NCBI GenBank assembly: GCA_015060905.1
Contig: SUXQ01000015.1
Coordinates: 1 to 64,000, forward strand
Length of the DNA stretch: 64,000 bases
Reading direction: 5' to 3'
Origin: Bacteroidales bacterium
GTDB taxonomy: Bacteria > Bacteroidota > Bacteroidia > Bacteroidales > Bacteroidaceae
Below, one piece after another: positions 18,913-26,353 of this stretch; the first letter of the stretch is position 1, and the number at the start of each line of letters is the position of its first letter. The position numbers were made by a program, and so were the translations under genes. A model generated the notes under the pieces. The model saw only the letters and a program-made list of their open reading frames with translations. It searched no databases and was not told the origin of the DNA.

Positions 18913-18914
18913 TT

Positions 18915-21146
18915 TTATTTTAAATCCACACGCACCTTGCTACCCGACGGCACCACCTTGTAGCTGTACCCGGCAGGCATTGAAAGTGCAACAACAAACT
19001 GCCCGGCCTCTTTTTTCCACTCAACATCGACAGACTCGTCGCCAACAGGAATCGACCCTTTGCAATTTTCAAGCCCACTGTCAATCATGCGCAGGGTAAC
19101 AACCTTCTCGACAGGCGAAATATTATATACGCCTAATACGTCACGATAAAGAACATGTGCAATGTGCGATGCAAAGCCATGATTGCAGCTTGCGACAGTG
19201 GTCATATTCTCCCACAATGTACCCGTAAGTTCAACCATCGGCAGATAGAAGTCCACCGACTCGTCAAGAATTTGGGCACACAAGCCCTCGCGCGAGAGCA
19301 ATTCGTTGCGTATATAGTTTCCTATAAAAGCATTTGCAAAAGGAACATCCGAATGAGCTTTTGTCTCCTTGCGGATGGGGCCAAACTCGTCGCGCAGACG
19401 CTTCCACAAATTAGGATGCGACTCGGGAGTGGCAACGCCTGTAAAAAAGGCATAATATTGGCAAACCTCAGTATGCTCGCCCGACAGTTGCAACTGTCCA
19501 TCGTCGGCGCGCACAGCATTGTCTATGAAATATTCACCGTCGAACGATTGCTTGCGTATAGTCTCGCGCATAGCCTCGGCCTGCAGATGCAGAGAATTAT
19601 CACCATAAAGTCTGCCGGCAGCATCCAGCATCTGCGCATAGAGCATATTTGACGGATAGCTTACATCCTGCACCAGACTGTTGGCGCGTGACCACTCGAC
19701 AAACACCCAGCGTGTGAGTTTTTCCAATAATCCATCCTCGTTGATGAAGGGCTTGAAATACTCTATCAAGGCATAAACCCTATCTTTGGCAGCATCTATC
19801 ATTTCGCGGTCGCCACTGCGTTGCAGATACTCCTCCAACTGTATTACGAACCACATTGCCCAGTTTGGAATGTGATTCTTGTTGGGGTGTTCCGATGGGT
19901 AGCACATTGGCAACATTCCCTCGTCAATATGTTTGAACTTTTCGGGCAACAGAAAATTCTGTATGAAGTTGCGCTCAATCTGCGTGTCGCCCGAAAGGTC
20001 AAATGCCACTCGCGATGTAAAATAGCTGTCGCACAGCCATCCGGCACGTTCGCGCGAGGGACAATCCATGAAAATATCCAGTGCATTTTGGCGGAAAGTC
20101 TCGCGGGCAGCCTCGAACAAGCGGTTAAGGTCGTTGTTGTCTGATACAAAGGCCGCACGATTAACGTCCGAATTGCAATAATCGCGCATATAAACACGTT
20201 CGACAGTGCATTTTCCACTATTTATGAGTGTCTGCGCATATTTCATTGTATAAGGCTCGAAACTTTCAATGGTGTACTCACCCGGCTGAAGTTCGTAATT
20301 AATAAAGGCGTTGCACTGCAATCGGGCACCATTAACATTTCCATCCTGTCCAATAACCTCGTCGAAGCGCACCTGAAGGTGGGCAGGCTCTTCCACGCGC
20401 ACTTTTATGCCCAAAAATCCGGTGCTGTTGCACTCGAATGCATAAATATTGTTGTCCGGCAAAGGTTGCGCATCGTGCAGTCTGTAATCGGGATACTCGA
20501 CGTGACGCGAGAGTATTTTTTTCGTTGGCTGCAACGCCTGCTTTACAGGCTCGGCACCCTGCCAATCGGCATTGGTTAGCCACTGCTCAAAATCATCTGA
20601 TAAAATATAATACTCGGTGTGTGGACGTTGGAAACTGAATTCGGGAACATCTTGTTTGCGTTGTTTAAGGTCGTACGCCTCGAAGCTGCTGCCTGTGGCT
20701 GCTACCACCTTACCGTTTATCTCAACCTCGGCCTGCAGGAATGAGGGCTGATTAAGCAAATAGTAGTTGTCGTCGTTGTAACCTGCAACCTCTATTGCCA
20801 CTATATTCTTGCCGGCTTTTAAAAATTGTTTAATGTCGATGCAATCCATGCGGTAATAGTCGTGGGCGGCGACGCAGGGGCCATGCGACACAAATTCGCC
20901 GTTAATACGCATTCTATAATCGCACGAGGCTGTCAAACGAATATATGCCTCGCTTACTCTTCGCGCCTCGATTATTTCGCGGAACGCGAGTGTGAGGTTA
21001 CGCTCAGTCTCACGACCCTCGGCCCATACGGGCTTTGCGGCAACAAATGTGTTACACTCTTTTAGGTTAATTTCATTCTTTGTGCTACACGCCGCAAGGA
21101 TTGATATTACTACAATCCAAAAACTGAAATTGAAAATATTTTTCAT
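18915..21146 (-). CDS. GH78-like alpha-L-rhamnosidase, lipoprotein
   Basis: 743 residues. The lipobox ILAAC (Cys 20) marks a lipid-anchored protein. Two N-terminal beta-sandwich regions (SEAYIRLTASCDYRMRINGE; IKQFLKAGKNIVAIEVAGYND) precede an (alpha/alpha)6 barrel with the GH78 block FMDCPSRERAGWLCDSYF, which holds the general-acid region. Family enzymes cleave terminal alpha-L-rhamnose by inversion. Typical GH78 enzymes run 900-1,100 residues, so this is a short member, and a related linkage is possible. It forms a two-gene unit with the YeiH-type transporter. Confidence 0.82.
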   Translation of the reverse strand: MKNIFNFSFWIVVISILAACSTKNEINLKECNTFVAAKPVWAEGRETERNLTLAFREIIEARRVSEAYIRLTASCDYRMRINGEFVSHGPCVAAHDYYRMDCIDIKQFLKAGKNIVAIEVAGYNDDNYYLLNQPSFLQAEVEINGKVVAATGSSFEAYDLKQRKQDVPEFSFQRPHTEYYILSDDFEQWLTNADWQGAEPVKQALQPTKKILSRHVEYPDYRLHDAQPLPDNNIYAFECNSTGFLGIKVRVEEPAHLQVRFDEVIGQDGNVNGARLQCNAFINYELQPGEYTIESFEPYTMKYAQTLINSGKCTVERVYMRDYCNSDVNRAAFVSDNNDLNRLFEAARETFRQNALDIFMDCPSRERAGWLCDSYFTSRVAFDLSGDTQIERNFIQNFLLPEKFKHIDEGMLPMCYPSEHPNKNHIPNWAMWFVIQLEEYLQRSGDREMIDAAKDRVYALIEYFKPFINEDGLLEKLTRWVFVEWSRANSLVQDVSYPSNMLYAQMLDAAGRLYGDNSLHLQAEAMRETIRKQSFDGEYFIDNAVRADDGQLQLSGEHTEVCQYYAFFTGVATPESHPNLWKRLRDEFGPIRKETKAHSDVPFANAFIGNYIRNELLSREGLCAQILDESVDFYLPMVELTGTLWENMTTVASCNHGFASHIAHVLYRDVLGVYNISPVEKVVTLRMIDSGLENCKGSIPVGDESVDVEWKKEAGQFVVALSMPAGYSYKVVPSGSKVRVDLK

Positions 21147-21187
21147 GGCAATTTGTTATATAAAGAGTTCTTTTCTTTGAGGATTAA

Positions 21188-21195
21188 CAAATTTA
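21188..21195 (-). promoter_or_regulatory. -7 box TAAATTTG of the GH78-like gene
   Basis: CAAATTTA on the plus strand, 42 bases upstream of the ATG at 21146. Confidence 0.5.
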
Positions 21196-21252
21196 GTTGT
21201 TTTTTTTAATTGTAGCAAATTATATATAAATTTGATGGTATTTTAATAAAAG

Positions 21253-21285
21253 CACCCGCCTCGACAAAAAATATTGAGGCGGGTG
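21253..21285 (-). terminator. Terminator of the 21358 gene
   Basis: CACCCGCCTC (21253-21262) pairs with GAGGCGGGTG (21276-21285); on the minus strand it is followed by CTTTTATT. It lies downstream of the unknown exported protein. Confidence 0.75.
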
Positions 21286-21357
21286 TAAGCTGTTGATTAT
21301 TCTGGCTTTAGCCTTTAGAATAGGTTGCTGGTGGCAAGGAATAGCGTTGAACTTCAC

Positions 21358-21852
21358 TTAGTTGATTTTGACTTCTGTATTTGCAGCTACAACTGCTTGT
21401 ACTTCAAAACCCGCTGGCATTACGGCCTTAGTTCCTGGAATGAAGATGCAAGGCCATACAAATAAAGCGGTAACAACTGCTAATGGTGTTCTATTTTTAC
21501 CATACAATCTTGCCGCTGTATTTGAGAAATAGATTTGCTCTCCTGATGGAAGAATCAAATTGCTGATGTTAATAACCAAACGCCCCTTAGTACCAGCAAT
21601 TGAACTTTTCTTTGCTTCATTAACTACTCCTTTTACTAATGTTCCTTTTGATATTGCAATACTATTATCTACAACAATATCACTAATAACTCGAAAATCA
21701 ATAGTTTCCCCTTCGTTAACATCAGCAGCTTTTACTCGTTTCACTGCTTGCAATGGCACTATGGTACCGGCTTTAATCGTTACACTCTTTTGAGCAATAG
21801 CAAATGAAATAGACATTGCCATACATATTAAAAAAGAAATTGTTTTTTTCAT
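21358..21852 (-). CDS. Exported protein of unknown function
   Basis: 164 residues from the ATG at 21852, which starts a clear signal peptide (MKKTISFLICMAMSISFAIA). The mature part is beta-rich: SVTIKAGTIVPLQAVKRVKA, then SIAISKGTLVKGVV and PSGEQIYFSNTAARLYGKN, with one hydrophobic stretch (TALFVWPCIFIPG). The repeated (V)KGT pattern resembles small beta-barrel proteins that handle envelope or conjugative roles, but I do not recognise a family. The gene is alone between two terminators, and a structured RNA candidate lies directly upstream. Confidence 0.75.
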   Translation of the reverse strand: MKKTISFLICMAMSISFAIAQKSVTIKAGTIVPLQAVKRVKAADVNEGETIDFRVISDIVVDNSIAISKGTLVKGVVNEAKKSSIAGTKGRLVINISNLILPSGEQIYFSNTAARLYGKNRTPLAVVTALFVWPCIFIPGTKAVMPAGFEVQAVVAANTEVKIN

Positions 21853-21915
21853 AATAATTTGAAATTTATAGTTAAACATTAAATAAATTACTTATCAAAG
21901 TCTTTTGCTTAACTA

Positions 21916-22104
21916 TAAAAAAAGAAAAGCGCAGACTCTCGTCATACGCAGTCTTGGCTCACCACAAGCCATAGTTCTATATGTGAAAGTCTGCACTGAA
22001 AGTGCTAACTCTCAATAGAACTATTATTTTGCTCGTTGTGTTCCGAGGTGGTGATTCAGACTGCCTTGAGCAAAAATCAAATGTCTTGCAATCGGTTGCC
22101 CGAT
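21916..22104 (-). ncRNA. Candidate structured RNA of about 190 nt, 6S-like
   Basis: Three nested stems stack into a rod: 21948-21954 with 22058-22064, 21959-21965 with 22048-22054, and 21971-21980 with 22015-22024 (7, 7 and 10 bp), capped by GCACT GAA AGTGC at 21993-22005. At the minus-strand 5' end, AATCGG GCAA CCGATT forms a tetraloop hairpin. A -7 box TATATTTG (22112-22119) sits just upstream, and the 3' end runs into GCGCTTTTCTTTTTTT. Size, rod shape with internal loops, and own promoter and terminator resemble 6S RNA, which mimics an open promoter to bind RNA polymerase. It could instead be the leader of the gene at 21852. Confidence 0.5.
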
Positions 22105-22111
22105 TACTTTG

Positions 22112-22119
22112 CAAATATA
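22112..22119 (-). promoter_or_regulatory. -7 box TATATTTG of the structured RNA candidate
   Basis: CAAATATA on the plus strand. Transcription would start near 22105, at the base of the first hairpin. Confidence 0.5.
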
Positions 22120-22230
22120 GGTGTTTTTTTCATTTTATAATATTTAGCTATAAGAATATTTTAGACATATTAAACATGCAAAATATTAGTTGAATACATA
22201 TTTTATTTAATACAAATAAATTATGTATCC

Positions 22231-22326
22231 GCAACGTGCGACCGAAATTATTCTTCCGCAACGCATGACCAACGGCTCTGCAATGTGCTCTATGGGAATA
22301 AAAAAAGGCGCCGAGAGGCTCCATTA
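22231..22326 (+). repeat. Tandem structured unit 1, 5'-truncated
   Basis: Carries the 3' half of the unit: CGCAACGCATGACC, then GGCTCTGCAATGTGCTCTAT and GGGAATAAAAAAA. It ends in a decayed terminator-like hairpin (GGCGCC GAGA GGCTCC, 22307-22322). The 5' block CCCATTGACC is missing. Confidence 0.65.
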
Positions 22327-22350
22327 AAATATTGTATATATTATTTATCG

Positions 22351-22452
22351 CCCATTGACCAACCTTTTGTAGCCTTTGGCAATCGCATCCCACGTGGCAC
22401 TAACTTCGTCAGTGCTACACGTGACCTAATGCTCAAAAGCTTGCTCTATAGT
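22351..22452 (+). repeat. Tandem structured unit 2
   Basis: Begins with the 36-base block CCCATTGACCAACC... (22351-22386), shared with unit 3 at one mismatch. It then forms the stem CACGTG-GCACT (22391-22401) with AGTGC-TA-CACGTG (22411-22423) and the 9-base loop AACTTCGTC. Its 3' part (GTGACCTAATGCTCAAAAGC) has diverged from the consensus. Confidence 0.7.
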
Positions 22453-22459
22453 CGTCCTT

Positions 22460-22595
22460 CCCATTGACCAACCTTTTGTTGCCTTTGGCAATCGCCACCC
22501 ACGCAGCTGCGAACTTTATCCGCAGCGCGTGACCTATGGCTCTGCAATGTGCTCTATGGGAGTAAAAAAATGGAGCCTTGCGGCTCCATTTTTTT
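22460..22595 (+). repeat. Tandem structured unit 3 with intact terminator
   Basis: The shared block (22460-22495) includes the hairpin TTGCC TTT GGCAA. The stem CACGC-A-GCTGCG (22500-22511) pairs with CGCAGCGCGTG (22521-22531) around the loop AACTTTATC. CCCAT at the start can close with ATGGG at 22556-22560. The terminator 22564-22595 follows directly. Stem bases differ from unit 2 on both sides but pairing is kept. Confidence 0.7.
22564..22595. terminator. Bidirectional terminator at the guaA 3' end
   Basis: AAAAAAATGGAGCC (22564-22577) pairs with GGCTCCATTTTTTT (22582-22595) around TTGC. It touches the guaA stop codon and also ends plus-strand unit 3. Confidence 0.88.
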
Positions 22596-23901
22596 ACTCC
22601 CATTCAATTGTGGAATTGGGTTTGGGTGACATATCGTAGCATACGCGGTTAACATTCTTAACCTCTTTAAGTATGCGGTCGGTAATTTTCATAAGGATGG
22701 GCCACTCGATAGGCTCTATGGTTGCTGTCATTGCGTCGATGGTGTTTACGGCGCGGATGATTACGGGCCAATCGTATGAGCGGGCATTGTCGCGTACACC
22801 TACTGACTTAAAGTCGGGCACTACTGTGAAGTACTGCCATACTTTTTTGTCGAGGCCTGCGAGGGCAAACTCTTCGCGGAGGATTGCGTCCGACTCGCGT
22901 ACAGCCTCCAGACGGTCGCGGGTGATTGCGCCGAGACAACGTACTCCAAGACCGGGGCCGGGGAACGGCTGACGATACACCATTTCGTAGGGGAGGCCAA
23001 GCTCGAGACCGCAAGCGCGTACCTCGTCCTTGAAAAGCTGACGAATAGGCTCTACAAGTTCAAACTGCATATCCTCGGGAAGACCGCCTACATTGTGGTG
23101 CGATTTTACCATTTTTGCAGTTTTTGTACCGCTCTCTACAATGTCGGGGTAGATTGTTCCCTGACCGAGGAAGTCAATGCCATCGAGTTTGCGTGCCTCC
23201 TCCTCGAATACGCGGATAAACTCGCCACCGATTATTTTACGTTTCTCCTCGGGGTCGGCAACATTTTCTAGCTTGCCGAGGAAACGGTCGGTAGCGTCTA
23301 CATATACAAGGTTGGCGCTAAGCTGGTTGCGGAACACCTCGACAACAGCCTCTGACTCGCCTTTGCGCATAAGTCCGTGATTAACGTGTACGCACACAAG
23401 ATTGTTGCCAATGGCTTTCAGTAAGAGGGCTGCAACAACAGAACTGTCCACACCTCCCGAGAGGGCGAGCAACACTTTTCTGTCACCCACCTGACGACGG
23501 ATAAGCTCTATCTGGTCGTTCACGAAATTTTTCATATTCCAGTTAGCCTCGGCCTTGCAAGTGTCGAATACGAATGATTTTACAGCCTCTTTTATAGCCT
23601 CTTCGTCGTCGGTAAACTGCGCAAGTTTCACCTCGCACTGTGCCTTATCGTGTCCGGCTGCCATTATGGGGAATCCCGCATTGTAAATTTCGGGGGCAAC
23701 ATCAATTTCAACACCATCAATGAAATTGTTAGGACCTCCGTTAATGATGATACCTTTTACATTAGGGAGAGCCTTAAGCTCTTCGGCGGTTATATCGTGG
23801 GGGTAAATTTCGCTATACACACCCAACGCACGAATGGCTCTGGCAAGTACGGTATTCTCGTGACTTCCCAAGTCCAAAATAACAATCATGTCCTGTTTCA
23901 T
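22594..23901 (-). CDS. guaA: GMP synthase with a degenerate glutaminase domain
   Basis: 435 residues, against about 510-525 for usual GuaA. The ATP pyrophosphatase part is intact: PP-loop LSGGVDSS (147-154), MVKSHHNVGGLPEDM, FPGPGLGVRCLG and the C-terminal dimer domain ending NSTIEWE. It aminates XMP to GMP in the cytoplasm. The N-terminal glutamine amidotransferase domain keeps its first strand-helix part (VILDLGSHENTVLARAIRAL) and its end (FVFDTCKAEANW), but at the nucleophile elbow FPIMAAGHDKAQ replaces the usual PVFGVCYGMQ, and about 75 residues with the His-Glu pair are gone. It therefore probably uses free ammonia or a partner glutaminase. Confidence 0.93.
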   Translation of the reverse strand: MKQDMIVILDLGSHENTVLARAIRALGVYSEIYPHDITAEELKALPNVKGIIINGGPNNFIDGVEIDVAPEIYNAGFPIMAAGHDKAQCEVKLAQFTDDEEAIKEAVKSFVFDTCKAEANWNMKNFVNDQIELIRRQVGDRKVLLALSGGVDSSVVAALLLKAIGNNLVCVHVNHGLMRKGESEAVVEVFRNQLSANLVYVDATDRFLGKLENVADPEEKRKIIGGEFIRVFEEEARKLDGIDFLGQGTIYPDIVESGTKTAKMVKSHHNVGGLPEDMQFELVEPIRQLFKDEVRACGLELGLPYEMVYRQPFPGPGLGVRCLGAITRDRLEAVRESDAILREEFALAGLDKKVWQYFTVVPDFKSVGVRDNARSYDWPVIIRAVNTIDAMTATIEPIEWPILMKITDRILKEVKNVNRVCYDMSPKPNSTIEWE

Positions 23902-23977
23902 ACTTCTAATATATGTATTTTATATTTTAATATTCTTTTTTTACTTTCCCTTATTTATTATAGATATTACAACGTAA

Positions 23978-24097
23978 CTATGGAAAAGGGTCGGGATACA
24001 GAATCTCACAAGATTTTACAGGCTCATGGATCGTTTGCGCCATGAGTCTTACTGTTACAATGTCCATGTTGAAATTCTTTTGCTGCATACCTTGCAT
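23978..24097 (-). CDS. Possible small upstream ORF in the guaA leader
   Basis: 39 codons, MQGMQQKNFN at the start and YPDPFP at the end, wholly inside the predicted leader between the -7 box and guaA. A 7-bp hairpin (CTCATGG/CCATGAG) lies within it. A regulatory leader peptide is possible, but chance is not excluded. Confidence 0.2.
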   Translation of the reverse strand: MQGMQQKNFNMDIVTVRLMAQTIHEPVKSCEILYPDPFP

Positions 24098-24154
24098 TAT
24101 AATTATTTTGCAATGTGTATGGCCTTGCCTTTTGTGGCATTTGCTTTCACGTTG

Positions 24155-24162
24155 CAAAGATA
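24155..24162 (-). promoter_or_regulatory. -7 box TATCTTTG upstream of guaA
   Basis: CAAAGATA on the plus strand. Transcription would begin near 24148, about 247 bases before the guaA ATG. Confidence 0.5.
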
Positions 24163-24257
24163 GTGAAAGTAAAGCGCAATACAAAAAAAGCTATCTTTTT
24201 TGTTATCCAAATGTAGTCTATATTTACTATCTTACTTCACTTTCTTTATAAAAAAAT

Positions 24258-24296
24258 AAAGACGCAATACAAGTTTATTGTTGTTTTTGCGTCTTT
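24258..24296 (-). terminator. Terminator of mscL
   Basis: AAAGACGCAA (24258-24267) pairs with TTGCGTCTTT (24287-24296); on the minus strand a run of T follows. Confidence 0.85.
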
Positions 24297-24321
24297 ACCT
24301 ATTATTCATTGCTGTGTGAAA

Positions 24322-24774
24322 TTATTTATTTTCTTTCAAAAGGTCGCGAATCTCTGTAAGCAATTTCTCCTCGGCCGAAGGCTCGGGTGCAGGAGCGGGA
24401 GCGGGAGCAGGAGCAGGTGCCTCCTCCTCTTTCTTGCGTGAAAGTTTGCCAATCACGCGTATAATTATAAAGATAGAGAATGCGATAATCAGAAAATCAA
24501 TAGTCTGCTGCAAAAAGTTTCCATAATTCAATGTTACAGCAGCAGTCTCAACAGCACCATCGGCACCAAGAACTTCGGGCTTCATCACATACTTCAAATC
24601 CTTAAAGTTCATTCCGCCAACCAACATACCGATGGGAGGCATAATAATGTCATTTACTATTGAGGTCACAATTTTTCCAAATGCACCACCGATGATGACA
24701 CCGACAGCCATGTCAATAACGTTGCCTTTCATGGCAAACTTCTTAAAATCCGATAGAAAATTACTTTTAATCAC
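24322..24774 (-). CDS. mscL: Large-conductance mechanosensitive channel
   Basis: 150 residues. TM1 is [22 protein letters not shown] and TM2 is the segment around [16 protein letters not shown], joined by a periplasmic loop, with the amphipathic N-terminal helix FKKFAMKGN. The C-terminal part has an unusual Pro/Ala run ([14 protein letters not shown]) before the usual bundle-forming helix [12 protein letters not shown]. MscL is a homopentameric inner-membrane pore that opens under osmotic downshock. Its promoter is divergent from that of the micro-lipoprotein upstream. Confidence 0.95.
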   Translation of the reverse strand: MIKSNFLSDFKKFAMKGNVIDMAVGVIIGGAFGKIVTSIVNDIIMPPIGMLVGGMNFKDLKYVMKPEVLGADGAVETAAVTLNYGNFLQQTIDFLIIAFSIFIIIRVIGKLSRKKEEEAPAPAPAPAPAPEPSAEEKLLTEIRDLLKENK

Positions 24775-24805
24775 CTTTTTTGTTATTTAAGATTAATATT
24801 TGTCG

Positions 24806-24813
24806 CAAATATA
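24806..24813 (-). promoter_or_regulatory. -7 box TATATTTG of mscL
   Basis: CAAATATA on the plus strand, 32 bases upstream of the start. It interleaves with the plus-strand promoter at 24826. Confidence 0.55.
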
Positions 24814-24825
24814 AAAACATTTTTG

Positions 24826-24833
24826 TAAATTTG
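24826..24833 (+). promoter_or_regulatory. -7 box TAAATTTG of the micro-lipoprotein and gapA
   Basis: 23 bases before the ATG at 24857. A TTTG at 24799-24802 is a possible -33 box, though the spacing (23) is slightly long. Confidence 0.5.
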
Positions 24834-24856
24834 CATCGCAATTTTATGAGTAAAGT

Positions 24857-24946
24857 ATGAAATCGTTGAAAATATTTGTATTTATCCTTATGATAATGAT
24901 TACAGCGGTGGCATGCAGCAGTGCTCACTATTGTAATTGCGGATGA
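24857..24946 (+). CDS. Micro-lipoprotein of 29 residues
   Basis: Reads MKSLKIFVFILMIMITAVAC then SSAHYCNCG and TGA. It has a basic start, a hydrophobic core and a lipobox-like TAVAC, so the mature lipopeptide would be only about ten residues with two further Cys. It lies between a proper -7 box and gapA, 49 bases upstream of gapA. It may be real, a leader for gapA, or a chance frame; I know no family. The perfect promoter spacing and signal peptide favour a real gene. Confidence 0.5.
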   Translation: MKSLKIFVFILMIMITAVACSSAHYCNCG

Positions 24947-24956
24947 CTTTTTTTGA

Positions 24957-26006
<1,050 letters not shown>

Positions 26007-26029
26007 TCGTTTAAGTAGAGAATAGTTTT

Positions 26030-26068
26030 GAACATCCTGCGAGAGATTCTCGCGGGATGTTCTTTTTT
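26030..26068 (+). terminator. Terminator of gapA
   Basis: A 15-bp stem (26030-26044 with 26048-26062, one G-T pair) followed by TTTTTTG. Confidence 0.88.
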
Positions 26069-26293
26069 GTATAAGCTTATATATATAAGGAAAAATACTT
26101 TTTAATTGGCAAAGGGGTGGTTTATAAGTGTAACGGAACTACTTTTAATGTATGCAGGAATATACTGACTGTAACAAAAAGAGTATAGGGGCTATCGAAA
26201 ATATTGCATACGCCTAACGTCCAAAAGTTTTTCGTCAAACATTTTTGGTTGCAGAGGGCCGTATTTATAGCCTCTTTTACCTTATAAATAAAA

Positions 26294-26339
26294 AAAGATT
26301 GAGCCTTGCGCGTATGTATATGTGCAAGGCTCAATCTTT
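26294..26339 (-). terminator. Terminator of the GH2 gene
   Basis: A perfect 16-bp stem (26294-26309 with 26324-26339), followed on the minus strand by TTTTTT. Confidence 0.85.
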
Positions 26340-26353
26340 ATATTATCAATTAA

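Larger units (their letters stand above)
21853..22563. other. Non-coding region of about 710 bases with two RNA-like elements
   Basis: No open frame here has coding character. It holds the 6S-like candidate (21916-22104 minus) and the tandem structured repeats (22231-22595 plus). Between them, 22120-22230 is A/T-rich and without clear structure. Confidence 0.75.
23902..24257. other. Intergenic region with a long guaA leader
   Basis: The only good -7 box for guaA lies at 24155-24162, leaving a leader of about 247 bases. It holds small hairpins (24002-24015; 24023-24029 with 24040-24046; 24093-24114) and a 39-codon open frame (24097-23978). No known purine riboswitch pattern is recognised. Confidence 0.5.

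Noticed and set aside
22594-23901. guaA as a frameshifted pseudogene
   Set aside because: The frame is unbroken, ends are conserved, and a sharp internal loss in only the glutaminase domain fits specialised loss rather than decay.
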